Numbered from the stretch's first letter, positions 7,405-16,800 are shown. The stretch: DNA of 64,000 nt from Nocardioides sp. 1609 (GCF_004522105.1 NZ_SPUJ01000003.1:806001-870000); one strand, 5' to 3'. Numbers and translations are program-made. Notes: a model not told the origin generated them from the sequence alone.

Positions 7405-8766
7405 CTACTCGCCCTGTCCGAGGCCGGCCTGGATGAGCGCCGGGACGATCTTCTTGGTCTCGTCGAAGCTGATCAGGATGATCGCGTCGGGGTCCTCGGC
7501 AGCGATCGCCTGCACCTCGGCGTTGTAGTTGGCCGCCTCCGGCGAGTAGAGCTGGTAGGAGACGACGCTGCCGCCGGCCTCCTCGTAGAACGAGCGGACG
7601 TTCTCCGCCAGCGCCTCACCGTAGGAGTCCTGGCGAGCCAGGATCGCGATGTTCTGCTTGCCGTCCTCGATCAGGGTCGAGGCCATGACCTGGCCCTGCA
7701 GCACGTCGGACGGCGCGGTACGGAAGTACAGGCCGCTGTCGGCGTAGGAGTCGAAGGCCGTGGAGGTGTTCGCCGGGGAGATCTGGGCGACACCGGCCTG
7801 CGTGATCTTGTCGATGACCGACAGCGAGACCGAGGACGACGCTGCACCGATGACGACGTCAGCGCCACCGGAGAGGAGCTTGTCGGTCTCGGACGGGGCG
7901 ATGTTCGGCGTGCCGTCACCGGAGTCGGCGCGGATCGAGGTCGCCTGCGACCCGTTGACGCCACCGTTCTCGTTGATCTCCTTGACCGCCAGCTCGACGC
8001 CGGCGAACTCCGGGGGCCCGAGGAAGGCGAGGTCACCGCTCGAGGGCAGCAGCATGCCGACGACGAACTTGCCGTCACCCGGCTTGACGCTGGCGATCTC
8101 CTGGTCGGGCTTCACCTCGGACGCGTCCGGGATCTGGCCGGTCACGAAGTTGACGGGGGCGTAGTTGTTGTCCGCGCCGTACTCGAAGATGCCGATCGTC
8201 GCGGCCGACGGGCTGCCGGTCGAGTTCAGGTCGATCGGACCGGAGACACCGTCGTAGTCGATGTCGGTGCCCGCGCCGAGCAGGTCGGCGCACGCCTTGA
8301 ACTCGGTGCACTTCTCGCCGCCGCCGGTGACGTCGGCCATCTTGGAGCCGACCGCCGTGCCGGAGTCGTCGCCCGCGGCGATGGCCGCGAGAGCCGCCAC
8401 GATCGTGGCGTCGTAGGACTCGGGACCGTAGGTGAAGTCCTTGAGCTTCTTGTCGACGCCGAGCAGCCGCTGACGGAAGTCGTCGCCGAGCTCGGCGCCC
8501 GGGTAGGTCGCCTTGACACCCTCGAGGGTGCCCGGGTCGAAGTCCTCGGTGTAGTTGGCGGTGTTGCCGTCGACGAAGTACAGCTGCATCCCCGTCGCCT
8601 CGGCCGGCGGAGCACTCGACTCGCCGCCCTCGGCGCTCGAGCTCGACTCGCCGCCGGACGGCGTGTCGTCGCTGTCGCCGTCGTCCTCGCCGCCACATGC
8701 GGCGAGCACGAGCGTGCTGGCAACGGCAACGATCCCGAGTCGCGCCTTCTTGCTAAGGGGTTTCAT
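7405..8766 (-). CDS. livK: Branched-chain amino acid ABC transporter substrate-binding lipoprotein, apparently circularly permuted
   Basis: The extracellular binding protein partnering livHMGF, 453 residues. It has a lipoprotein signal peptide with lipobox LAAC (Cys24) and a Ser/Gly/Glu-rich linker to ~58. In normal family members the mature protein begins with a segment like VGMLLPSSGDLAFLGPPEF and ends with YDGVSGPI...YGADN. Here the order is swapped. Residues ~60-210 (LYFVDGN, ESYDA, DIDYDGVSGPI, YGADNNY) are the usual C-terminal part. Residues ~233-453 are the usual N-terminal part, and the protein stops at LIQAGLGQGE, just where LYFVDGN would normally follow. All key blocks are present once. 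It is convergent with livF and has GGAGG before its ATG, with TAGGTT at 8817-8822 as likely -10. Confidence 0.92.
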   Translation of the reverse strand: MKPLSKKARLGIVAVASTLVLAACGGEDDGDSDDTPSGGESSSSAEGGESSAPPAEATGMQLYFVDGNTANYTEDFDPGTLEGVKATYPGAELGDDFRQRLLGVDKKLKDFTYGPESYDATIVAALAAIAAGDDSGTAVGSKMADVTGGGEKCTEFKACADLLGAGTDIDYDGVSGPIDLNSTGSPSAATIGIFEYGADNNYAPVNFVTGQIPDASEVKPDQEIASVKPGDGKFVVGMLLPSSGDLAFLGPPEFAGVELAVKEINENGGVNGSQATSIRADSGDGTPNIAPSETDKLLSGGADVVIGAASSSVSLSVIDKITQAGVAQISPANTSTAFDSYADSGLYFRTAPSDVLQGQVMASTLIEDGKQNIAILARQDSYGEALAENVRSFYEEAGGSVVSYQLYSPEAANYNAEVQAIAAEDPDAIILISFDETKKIVPALIQAGLGQGE

Positions 8767-8922
8767 GGGGCCTCCGGAGTCATCACAGGTCGCGGCTCGT
8801 GCCGACGACGAGGCACAACCTAATACGGCTGCGCCCCCGCGCGCAGTATGTCGCCACGGCTTGTCGGATTCGTGATCTTTCCGTGTCGAAGCGCCTGAGG
8901 CCGGACAGTTGCCGGTCGAGGG

Positions 8923-9507
8923 TCAGGAACGGCCGGGAACGCCGTGCTCGACGACGCCCTCGGCCACCTGGCGCATCGAGAGCCGCAGGTCCATCGCGGT
9001 CTTCTGGATCCACCGGAAGGCGTCCGGCTCGGACAGCTGGAGCTCCTGCTGGAGGACGCCCTTGGCGCGGTCGATCGCCTTGCGGGTCTCGAGCCGCTCG
9101 GTGAGGTCGGAGACCTCGGCCTCGAGCAGGGAGAGCTCGGCGAACCGGCTCCGTGCCATCTCGATCGCCGGCACCAGGTCGGACTGGGTGAACGGCTTGA
9201 CGAGGTAGGCCATCGCCCCGGCGTCGCGGGCGCGCTCGACGAGCTCGCGCTGCGAGAACGCGGTGAGGATCACGACCGGGGCGATCCGCTTCGCCGCGAT
9301 CGCCTCGGCGGCCGCGATCCCGTCGAGGACGGGCATCTTGACGTCGAGGATGACCAGGTCGGGCCGGTGCTCGGTGGCCAGCTCGATGGCCCGGGCCCCG
9401 TCACCGGCCTGCCCCACGACGGAGTAGCCCTCGTCGGTCAGCATCTCGGCGAGGTCCATCCGGATGAGGGTCTCGTCCTCGGCTATGACGACGGTGGGCG
9501 CGTTCAC
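8923..9507 (-). CDS. pdtaR: ANTAR-domain response regulator (PdtaR-like)
   Basis: A 194-residue response regulator that acts on RNA, not DNA. The receiver domain (residues ~1-120) has the acidic pair D11/E12-region, the phosphoacceptor Asp55 in VILDVKMPV and Lys in YLVKPF. The C-terminal ANTAR domain (~130-185) contains the RKAIDRAKGVLQ and AFRWIQKTAMDLRLSMRQVAE helices that bind paired hairpins and cause antitermination. Its cognate kinase (PdtaS type) is not in the window. The pyk-pdtaR-polA neighbourhood is also found in mycobacteria. GTG start, with TAGATT exactly 6 bases upstream, so it is probably leaderless. Confidence 0.93.
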   Translation of the reverse strand: MNAPTVVIAEDETLIRMDLAEMLTDEGYSVVGQAGDGARAIELATEHRPDLVILDVKMPVLDGIAAAEAIAAKRIAPVVILTAFSQRELVERARDAGAMAYLVKPFTQSDLVPAIEMARSRFAELSLLEAEVSDLTERLETRKAIDRAKGVLQQELQLSEPDAFRWIQKTAMDLRLSMRQVAEGVVEHGVPGRS

Positions 9508-9513
9508 GGCCCC

Positions 9514-9519
9514 AATCTA
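9514..9519 (-). promoter_or_regulatory. Leaderless -10 box of pdtaR
   Basis: TAGATT on the minus strand, separated by 6 bases from the GTG start at 9507. This spacing puts the transcription start at or next to the start codon. Confidence 0.6.
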
Positions 9520-9543
9520 GCGGGCGTTCGGGTCACCGCCGTC

Positions 9544-9726
9544 TCAGGCCGGGTGCTCCGAGCCGTAGGTCCGGGCGAGGGGCGCGGGGAGCCGCGACCG
9601 CGAGTCGAGGTAGTGCGCGACCTCGGCCCGCTCGACCCGGCGCCGGCCGCAGGCGGTGGCGCCGGCCCGGGCGTTCTCGATGGCACGCTGGTTGCTGGCC
9701 GCGGCCCAGCCCAAGAGGTTCCACAC
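9544..9726 (-). CDS. Small conserved-looking hypothetical protein
   Basis: A 60-residue basic protein of unknown function, beginning MWNLLGWAAASNQRAIENA and containing a positively charged segment CGRRRVERAEVAHYL. There is no signal peptide or membrane helix. The GTG start has GGGAG five to six bases upstream, and the gene is preceded by an AT-rich promoter-like region containing a TAACT/AGTTA dyad. The good ribosome binding site and compatible codon use argue it is real, but no domain is recognised. Confidence 0.6.
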   Translation of the reverse strand: MWNLLGWAAASNQRAIENARAGATACGRRRVERAEVAHYLDSRSRLPAPLARTYGSEHPA

Positions 9727-9759
9727 GGTGTGCTCCCGGCGGTCTGGTGATGGAGACTT

Positions 9760-9771
9760 TAACTGTAGTTA
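9760..9771. promoter_or_regulatory. Small dyad in AT-rich promoter region
   Basis: TAACT-GT-AGTTA, a 5-bp inverted repeat inside the most AT-rich stretch of the neighbourhood (9755-9790), directly upstream of the 60-residue gene. It is a candidate operator; the regulator is unknown. Confidence 0.35.
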
Positions 9772-9832
9772 GTTGATCATGTTTATGCAATGCGCCGACG
9801 GGACTCGCCGTGGGCTAGGGTTTCGTGCGCTC

Positions 9833-9906
9833 GCCCCGATAGCCCAACTGGCAGAGGCGATGGTCTCAAACACCATTCAGTGTGGGTTCGAATCCCACTC
9901 GGGGCA
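9833..9906 (+). tRNA. tRNA with CAA anticodon (Leu codon) but short variable arm
   Basis: A 74-base cloverleaf. Acceptor GCCCCGA pairs with TCGGGGC, discriminator A73, anticodon stem ATGGT/ACCAT with loop CTCAAAC (anticodon CAA, reading UUG), and T arm GTGGG-TTCGAAT-CCCAC. The variable region is only TCAGT, whereas bacterial tRNA-Leu is class II with a long variable arm. The D stem has only three pairs, GCC/GGC. No CCA is encoded. Identity as a working leucine tRNA is therefore uncertain. TAGGGT at 9815-9820 is a possible -10. Confidence 0.75.
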
Positions 9907-9960
9907 CCCGGGTCGCCTCCGCCGCACCACCCGCTCGTCCGCAACCGGGCCAGCCAGCGG

Positions 9961-10155
9961 GTGGCCGGCGAGGTCAAGCGCTACGACTACCCGCGGTGGC
10001 AGCTCACCAACGTCAGCGCCGACATCCGGGAGCTGTGCTGCTGGGCCCTGGACCTGGTCGACGTGCCGTGGCGGCAGAGCCGCTGGAACTGCATCAGTGT
10101 CTCCCGGCGCGAGGCGGTCGCGCGGCTCGACGGGCTGATCGGCCCGAAGACCTGA
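9961..10155 (+). pseudogene. Remnant resembling the C-terminus of a LAGLIDADG-like protein
   Basis: A 64-codon open frame (GTG at 9961) just downstream of the tRNA, with YDYPRWQLTNVSADIRELC and a following segment ending RLDGLIGPKT. This pattern (YPR...FTN.S.DI...C...D..GV.W....ISVSRR..V..LD..IGPK) resembles the C-terminal part of actinobacterial LAGLIDADG-like or HTH proteins. The N-terminal part is missing and no ribosome binding site is seen, so I read it as a decayed fragment left beside the tRNA. It could instead be a small expressed protein. Confidence 0.45.
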
Positions 10156-10176
10156 CGGCACGGGACCGCCGGCTCC

Positions 10177-10182
10177 TATGCT
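10177..10182 (+). promoter_or_regulatory. Leaderless -10 box of the lipoprotein gene at 10189
   Basis: TATGCT, six bases before the GTG start at 10189; no ribosome binding site is present. Confidence 0.55.
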
Positions 10183-10188
10183 GGCGCG

Positions 10189-10782
10189 GTGGACCGCACC
10201 GTCACCGCCGCCGTCGTGCTGTCGGTGCTGGCGCTCGCGGCCTGCACCCAGGACGGCGACGCCGGACCGCCGCCGGACCCGCCCACCGCGGAGCCGGCCA
10301 GCTCCGGCCAGCGGGCGCAGTGCGCGGTCGCCGACCCCGAGGGGCAGCTGATCCTCCTGCCCGGCAGCCTGACGCCGAGCAGCGAGACGGTGCTCGACGG
10401 CGTCGACCTCGACCGCTCCGTCGGGCTGGAGGTCATCGAGCAGGCGGCCGTCGCGTTCGCCGGCCGGAGCACCGTGCAGGGCGTCGTCCTCGACTACCCC
10501 CCGCTGCCGAACGCCGACCTCGCCGACTCGCTCGCCACCTGGGACACCCGCCGGGCCCTGCCCGGGCTCAGGCTCACGCCCGACGACGGGCAGCACGCCG
10601 TCCTGGTGGCCGTGCAGCTCACCGATCCCGACGAGGCCGGTCACCTCGACGGCGTCGTCCTGCGCCACACCGACGCGGACGGCACCCACGAGAAGGTGAT
10701 GGCGCAGCCGCTGCTGGTGCAGCCGGCCGACGCGCTGTGCGACGTCGAGGCCTACGCCTCGACGCTCGACTGGGCGCCCTGA
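10189..10782 (+). CDS. Putative lipoprotein of unknown function
   Basis: A 197-residue protein with a short lipoprotein signal: hydrophobic VVLSVLALAAC with lipobox Cys at ~19, then a Pro/Gly/Asp-rich linker. The mature part has no domain I recognise. It has two further Cys residues (in AQCAVAD and ALCDVEAY) that could form a disulfide, which fits an exported protein. It is convergent with pyk, with only 10 bases between stops. GTG start, apparently leaderless. Confidence 0.75.
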   Translation: MDRTVTAAVVLSVLALAACTQDGDAGPPPDPPTAEPASSGQRAQCAVADPEGQLILLPGSLTPSSETVLDGVDLDRSVGLEVIEQAAVAFAGRSTVQGVVLDYPPLPNADLADSLATWDTRRALPGLRLTPDDGQHAVLVAVQLTDPDEAGHLDGVVLRHTDADGTHEKVMAQPLLVQPADALCDVEAYASTLDWAP

Positions 10783-10792
10783 CGCGCCGGGG

Positions 10793-12256
10793 TCAGTTCT
10801 GTCGGCGGTAGGCCGGGGCCGCCTCGTTGATGGCGTCGCCCATCCGGTGGATGCGCAGCGCGTTCGTCGAGCCGGGGATGCCGGGCGGGCTGCCCGCGAC
10901 GATGACGACGAGGTCGCCCTCCTCGACCCGGCCGATCGCGAGCAGCTGCTCGTCGACCTGGCGGACCATCTCGTCGGTGTGGTCGACCGCCACGGTCCTG
11001 AACGTCTCGACGCCCCAGGTGAGCGAGAGCTGCGAGCGCACCCGGTTCTCCGGCGTGAAGGCGAGCGTCGGGATCGCGCTGCGCAGCCGGGCGAGCCGCT
11101 TGGCCGAGTCGCCGCTCTGGGTGAAGGCGACGACGTACTTCGCGCCGACGCGGGCCGCGACCTCCTCAGCCGCCTTGGCGATCACGCCGCCGCGGGTGTG
11201 GGGGTCCCACACGATCGCGGTGATCTGGCCGGACTCGGCCTGCTCGAGGGCGTGGTTCTCGGTCGAGGTGATGATCCGGGCCATCGTCTCGACGACGTGG
11301 ATCGGGTGGTCGCCGACGCTGGTCTCCCCCGACAGCATGACCGCGTCCGCGCCGTCGAGGACGGCGTTCGCGACGTCGCTGGCCTCGGCGCGGGTGGGCG
11401 CCGGGCTGGTGATCATCGACTCGAGCATCTGGGTCGCGACGATGACCGGCTTGGCGTTCAGCCGGGCCTTGCGCACGATCTCCTTCTGCAGGAACGGCAC
11501 GTCCTCGAGCGGGCACTCCACGGCCAGGTCGCCGCGGGCGACCATGAAGCCGTCGAAGGCCTCGATGACCTCGTCGAGGTTGTCGATGGCCTGCGGCTTC
11601 TCGATCTTGGCGATGACGGGGAGCAGCTGCCCCTCCTCGCGCATGATCCGCCGCACGTCCTCGACGTCCTTGGCGTCGCGCACGAAGCTCAGGGCGATGA
11701 AGTCGACGCTGAGGCTGAGCGCGAAGCGGAGGTCCGCGATGTCCTTCTCCGACATCGCCGGCACCGAGACCGCCACGCCGGGCAGGTTGATGCCCTTGTG
11801 GTTGCTCACCCGCCCGCCGACGAGCACCTCGGTCTGGACGTCGGTGCCGTCGACCTGCAGCACGCGCAGCCGCACCTTGCCGTCGTCGATGAGGATCGGG
11901 TCTCCGGTCTTCACGTCACCCGGCAGGCCCTGGTACGACGTCCCGGCGACCACGCCGTCCCCGGGCACGTCGCGGGTCGTGATGGTCCACCGCTGGCCGC
12001 GCTCGAGGATCGCGTGGCCCTCCGCGAACGTCGCCAGCCGGATCTTGGGGCCCTGCAGGTCCGCGAAGATCCCGACGCCGCGACCCGAGGCGTCGGCGGC
12101 CTCGCGGACGAGGCGGTAGGACTCGGCGTGGTCGGCGTGGGTGCCGTGGCTCATGTTCAGCCGGGCGACGTCCATGCCGGCGTACACCAGCTCACGGATC
12201 CTCCGCTCGGAGCTCGTGGCCGGACCCAGGGTGCAGACGATCTTTGCTCTACGCAC
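10793..12256 (-). CDS. pyk: Pyruvate kinase
   Basis: Last enzyme of glycolysis: phosphoenolpyruvate plus ADP gives pyruvate and ATP. Length 487 residues, normal for the bacterial enzyme. Visible motifs are KIVCTLGPATSS at the N-terminus, ARLNMSHG, the metal and substrate site around VIAKIEKPQAIDNLDEVI and FMVARGDLAVE, and VMLSGETSVGDHP. The C-terminal allosteric domain runs from ~350. GTG start with TAGGGT six bases upstream, indicating a leaderless transcript. Confidence 0.96.
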   Translation of the reverse strand: MRRAKIVCTLGPATSSERRIRELVYAGMDVARLNMSHGTHADHAESYRLVREAADASGRGVGIFADLQGPKIRLATFAEGHAILERGQRWTITTRDVPGDGVVAGTSYQGLPGDVKTGDPILIDDGKVRLRVLQVDGTDVQTEVLVGGRVSNHKGINLPGVAVSVPAMSEKDIADLRFALSLSVDFIALSFVRDAKDVEDVRRIMREEGQLLPVIAKIEKPQAIDNLDEVIEAFDGFMVARGDLAVECPLEDVPFLQKEIVRKARLNAKPVIVATQMLESMITSPAPTRAEASDVANAVLDGADAVMLSGETSVGDHPIHVVETMARIITSTENHALEQAESGQITAIVWDPHTRGGVIAKAAEEVAARVGAKYVVAFTQSGDSAKRLARLRSAIPTLAFTPENRVRSQLSLTWGVETFRTVAVDHTDEMVRQVDEQLLAIGRVEEGDLVVIVAGSPPGIPGSTNALRIHRMGDAINEAAPAYRRQN

Positions 12257-12262
12257 GTGCTC

Positions 12263-12268
12263 ACCCTA
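12263..12268 (-). promoter_or_regulatory. Leaderless -10 box of pyk
   Basis: TAGGGT on the minus strand, followed by GAGCAC and the GTG start at 12256. Confidence 0.6.
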
Positions 12269-12342
12269 CTCCGTCTTGGATCGATCCAAGAACAACTGGC
12301 CGCACCAGACCCCCGCGAGTGCGCCCGGCTCGTCTCCCCACC

Positions 12343-12380
12343 GACGCCGACCCGTCACCTATAGATGACGGGTCAGCGTC
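12343..12380. repeat. 38-bp palindromic intergenic repeat, copy 1
   Basis: Arms GACGCCGACCCGTCA and TGACGGGTCAGCGTC (15 bp, one mismatch) around the 8-base loop CCTATAGA, directly after the gltD stop. A second copy lies at 18573-18610 after lgt, and about 31 of 38 bases agree. It could act as the gltD terminator. The shared loop sequence CCTAT makes a dispersed repeat family more likely than chance. Confidence 0.7.
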
Positions 12381-12386
12381 ATCTGC

Positions 12387-13874
12387 TCAGACGACGAGCG
12401 GGCGCGCGGTCGGCGGGATCGGCGCCGGCAGCGCCGTCGAGCCGGTCAGGTAGGTGTCCACGGCGGCGGCCGCCGCGCGACCCTCGGCGATGGCCCAGAC
12501 GATGAGCGACTGGCCGCGCCCGCAGTCGCCTGCGGAGAAGACGCCGCTGACCGACGTCATGTAGTGCTGGTCGCGCGCGACGTTGCCGCGCTCGTCGAGG
12601 TCGACGCCGAGCTGCTCGACCAGGCCCTGCTTCTGCGGCCCGACGAAGCCCATCGCGAAGAGCACCAGCTCGGCCGGGATCTCGCGCTCGGAGCCCTCGA
12701 TCTCGGTCAGCCGGCCGCCCTCGAACACCACGTCGACGATGAGCAGCGCCCGCACGTTGCCGTCGGCGTCGCCGAGGAACTCCTTGGTCGAGACCGCGTA
12801 GACGCGCTCGCCGGCCTCCTCGTGCGCCGAGGAGACGCGGAACGTCATCGGGTACGTCGGCCACGGCTGGCCCGCGGGTCGCGCGCTCGGCGGCTCCGGC
12901 ATGATCTCCAGCTGCGTGATCGACGCCGCGCCGTGCCGCGTCGAGGTGCCGAGGCAGTCGGCGCCGGTGTCGCCGCCGCCGATGATGACGACGTTCTTGC
13001 CGGTGGCCGTGACCTGCTCGGAGCCGTCGGTGGTCGCCGGCTCGCCGAGCGCCGCGCGGTTGGCCTGCGGCAGGAACTCCATCGCCTGGTGGATGCCGCC
13101 CAGCTCGCGGCCGGGCACCGGCAGGTCGCGCGCCTCGGTCGAGCCCATGGCCAGGACGACGGCGTCGTAGCGGTCGCGCAGCTTGTCGGTGGTCAGCCCC
13201 GACTCCTCGGAGCCGACCTCGATGCCGGTGCGGAAGACGGTGCCCTCGCGCCGCATCTGCTCGAGACGCTTGTCGAGGTGCTTCTTCTCCATCTTGAACT
13301 CGGGGATGCCGTAGCGCAGCAGCCCCCCGATCTTGTCGGCCCGCTCGTAGACGGCGACCGTGTGACCGGCCCGGGTCAGCTGCTGGGCGGCCGCGAGACC
13401 GGCCGGGCCCGACCCGATGACGGCGACGGTGCGTCCCGAGAGCCACTCCGGCGCCTGCGGGCGCACCAGCCCGGACTCCCAGGCCCGGTCGATGATCGAG
13501 ACCTCGACGTTCTTGATGGTCACGGGGTCCTGGTTGATCCCGAGCACGCACGCGGTCTCGCACGGCGCGGGGCAGAGGCGTCCGGTGAACTCCGGGAAGT
13601 TGTTGGTCGCGTGCAGGCGGTCGATGGCGCCCTCCCAGTCGTCGCGCCAGACCAGGTCGTTCCACTCGGGGATGATGTTGCCGAGCGGGCAGCCCTGGTG
13701 GCAGAACGGGATGCCGCAGTCCATGCAGCGGCCCGCCTGCTGGGTGATGATCGGCAGCAGCGCCCGCCCGGCCGAGCCCGGGTAGACCTCGTTCCAGTCC
13801 TGCACGCGCTCCTCGACGGGGCGTCGGGTCGCCACCTCGCGGCCCTGCTTCAGGAAGCCCTTCGGGTCAGCCAT
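12387..13874 (-). CDS. gltD: Glutamate synthase (NADPH) small subunit
   Basis: The 495-residue beta subunit of glutamate synthase, which supplies electrons from NADPH through FAD to the large subunit. The N-terminal cysteine cluster [17 protein letters not shown] binds the [4Fe-4S] centres. Two Rossmann folds follow: [13 protein letters not shown] for FAD and [13 protein letters not shown] for NADPH. A final FAD-domain motif [21 protein letters not shown] closes the protein. The gene overlaps gltB by 8 bases, so the two are translated together. Confidence 0.96.
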   Translation of the reverse strand: MADPKGFLKQGREVATRRPVEERVQDWNEVYPGSAGRALLPIITQQAGRCMDCGIPFCHQGCPLGNIIPEWNDLVWRDDWEGAIDRLHATNNFPEFTGRLCPAPCETACVLGINQDPVTIKNVEVSIIDRAWESGLVRPQAPEWLSGRTVAVIGSGPAGLAAAQQLTRAGHTVAVYERADKIGGLLRYGIPEFKMEKKHLDKRLEQMRREGTVFRTGIEVGSEESGLTTDKLRDRYDAVVLAMGSTEARDLPVPGRELGGIHQAMEFLPQANRAALGEPATTDGSEQVTATGKNVVIIGGGDTGADCLGTSTRHGAASITQLEIMPEPPSARPAGQPWPTYPMTFRVSSAHEEAGERVYAVSTKEFLGDADGNVRALLIVDVVFEGGRLTEIEGSEREIPAELVLFAMGFVGPQKQGLVEQLGVDLDERGNVARDQHYMTSVSGVFSAGDCGRGQSLIVWAIAEGRAAAAAVDTYLTGSTALPAPIPPTARPLVV

Positions 13875-16800
13875 GGAGACTCTCCATCATCGCGTTGGCG
13901 GTCTGCTGCTCGTCGAGTCCCTCGGCCTCGGCCTTGGCCTTGGCCTCCAGGACGGTGCGGTAGTCGCGCGGCATCACCTCGGTGAAGCGGGCCAGCGCTG
14001 CGGGCCAGTCGGCCAGCAGCTCGGCGGCCACCGGCGAGCCGGTCTCCTCGAGGTGCTCGCGCACCAGCTGCTCGAGCTCGCCGGCGGCCTCGCCCTCGAC
14101 GGGGCCGAGCGCGACGAGCTCCTGGTTGACACGGAACTCCTTCAGGTCGAGCACCCAGGCGACGCCGCCGGACATGCCGGCCGCGAAGTTGCGCCCGGTC
14201 TTGCCCAGCACGACCACCCGGCCGCCGGTCATGTACTCGCAGCCGTGGTCGCCCACGCCCTCGGTGACCAGCCAGGCTCCGGAGTTGCGCACGGCGAACC
14301 GCTCCCCCACGCCACCGCGCAGGAACACCTTCCCGGACGTCGCGCCGTAGGCGATCGTGTTGCCGGCGATGATCTGCTCGTTGCTGTTGAACGTCGCCGC
14401 ACGGTCCGGGCGGACGACGATCCGGCCGCCGGAGAGTCCCTTGCCGACGTAGTCGTTGGCGTCGCCCTCCAGGCGCAGGGTGATCCCCCGCGGCAGGAAC
14501 GCGCCGAACGACTGGCCGGCCGAGCCGGTGAAGGTGAGGTCGATGGTGCCCTCGGGCAGCCCCTCGCCGCGGTACCGCTTGGTCACCTCGTGGCCGAGGA
14601 TCGTGCCGACGGTGCGGTTGACGTTGCGGATCGGGACCTGGGCGCGCACCGGCTCGCCGCGCTCGAGCGCGGCCTCGGCCAGCGGCACGAGCGTGGTGAC
14701 GTCGAGCGAGCGCTCCAGGCCGTGGTCCTGCGTGCCGGTGTTGCGGCGCGCCTGGTCGGGGAACTGGGCGTGGTCGACCTCGTGCAGGATCGGCGACAGG
14801 TCGAGACCGGCGGCCTTCCAGTGCTGGACCGCCTCGACGGTGTCGAGCGCCGAGACCTGGCCGACGGCCTCCTCGAGGGTGCGGAACCCGAGCTCGGCGA
14901 GGATCTCGCGCACCTCCTGGGCGACGTACTCGAAGAACGTGACGACGTACTCGGCCTTGCCGCTGTAGCGCTCGCGCAGCACCGGGTTCTGGGTGGCGAC
15001 GCCCACCGGGCAGGTGTCGAGGTGGCAGACCCGCATCAGGATGCAGCCCGACACCACCAGCGGGGCGGTGGCGAAGCCGAACTCCTCGGCGCCGAGCAGC
15101 GCGGCCACGACGACGTCGCGCCCGGTCTTGAGCTGGCCGTCGGCCTGGACGACGATCCGGTCGCGCAGGCCGTTGAGCAGCAGCGTCTGCTGGGTCTCGG
15201 CCAGGCCGAGCTCCCACGGACCGCCGGCGTGCTTGAGCGACGTCAGCGGCGAGGCGCCGGTGCCGCCGTCGTGCCCGGAGATCAGGACGACGTCCGCGTG
15301 CGCCTTGGAGACGCCCGCGGCGACGGTGCCCACGCCGACCTCGGAGACCAGCTTGACGTGCACGCGGGCGGCCGGGTTGGCGTTCTTGAGGTCGTGGATC
15401 AGCTGGGCGAGGTCCTCGATGGAGTAGATGTCGTGGTGCGGCGGGGGGCTGATCAGCCCCACGCCCGGCGTGGAGTGCCGGGTCCTGGCGACCCACGGGT
15501 ACACCTTGTTGCCGGGCAGCTGACCGCCCTCGCCGGGCTTGGCGCCCTGCGCCATCTTGATCTGGATGTCGTCGGCGTTGGTGAGGTACTCCGACGTGAC
15601 GCCGAAGCGACCCGAAGCGACCTGCTTGATCGAGCTGCGCCGCTCGGGGTCGTGCAGCCGCTCGGGGTCCTCGCCGCCCTCGCCGGTGTTGGACTTCGCG
15701 CCCAGCCGGTTCATCGCGATGGCGAGCGTCTCGTGCGCCTCCTGCGAGATCGAGCCGTACGACATCGCGCCGGTGGAGAAGCGCTTGACGATCTCGCTGA
15801 CCGGCTCGACGTCCTCGATCGGGATCGGGTCGCGGCCGGTGATGTGGGCGCCCTTGAAGCGGAACAGCCCGCGCAGCGTCATCAGCTCGCCGGCCTGGTC
15901 GTCGACGGCCTTCGTGTACTGCTTGAAGATGTCGTAGCGCTGGCTGCGCGTGGAGTGCTGGAGCCGGAAGACGGTCTCGGGGTTGAACAGGTGCGGCTCG
16001 CCGTCCCTGCGCCACTGGTACTCGCCGCCGATCTCGAGCTGCCGGTGGATCGGCAGCACGCCGCCGCGGGGGTAGGCCGTCGCGTGGCGGCGGGCGACCT
16101 CCTCGGCGATCGTGTCGAGGCCGATGCCGCCCAGCTTGGACGTCGTGCCGGTGAAGTAGGCGTCGACGACGTCCTGGGAGATGCCGACGGCCTCGAAGAT
16201 CTGCGCGCCGGTGTAGGACGCGACGGTCGAGACGCCCATCTTCGACATCACCTTGAGCACGCCCTTGCCGAGGCCCTTGATGAGGTTGGCGACGGCCTGC
16301 TCGGGCTCGGTCTTGACGTAGTAGCCCTCGCGGGCGAGGTCCTCGACCGACTCCATGGCGAGGTAGGGGTTGACCGCCGCGGCGCCGTAGCCGACGAGCA
16401 GCGCGACGTGGTGCACCTCGCGGACGTCGCCGGCCTCGACCAGCAGCCCGACCTGGGTGCGGGTCTTCTCGCGCACCAGGTGGTGGTGGACCGCGCCGGT
16501 GAGCAGCAGCGACGGGATCGGCGCCAGGTCGGCGTCGGAGTGCCGGTCGGAGAGCACGATGACGCGGGCGCCCTCGGCGATCGCGTCGCTGACCTCGCGG
16601 CAGATCTCCTCGATCCGGGTGGCCATCGCCGCGCCCCCGCCGGCGACCTCGTAGAGGCCGCGGGCGACGTGGGTGATGAAGCCCGGCATGTCGCCGTCGC
16701 GGTTGATCTGGCGGATCTTGCCGAGGTCGTCGTTGGAGATGACCGGGAACGGCAGCACGACCTGGCGGCACGACGCCGGCTGCGGCTCGAGCAGGTTGGC

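Noticed and set aside
9907-10188. An attachment-site duplication of the tRNA 3' end marking an integrated element
   Set aside because: No second copy of the T-arm or acceptor sequence is visible in the flanking kilobase and no integrase gene is present; only a short remnant remains.
10189-10782. The lipoprotein gene as a toxin or immunity gene linked to the LAGLIDADG remnant
   Set aside because: No toxin or immunity motif, no partner gene, and composition like the core genome; only the lipobox and two Cys are supportable.
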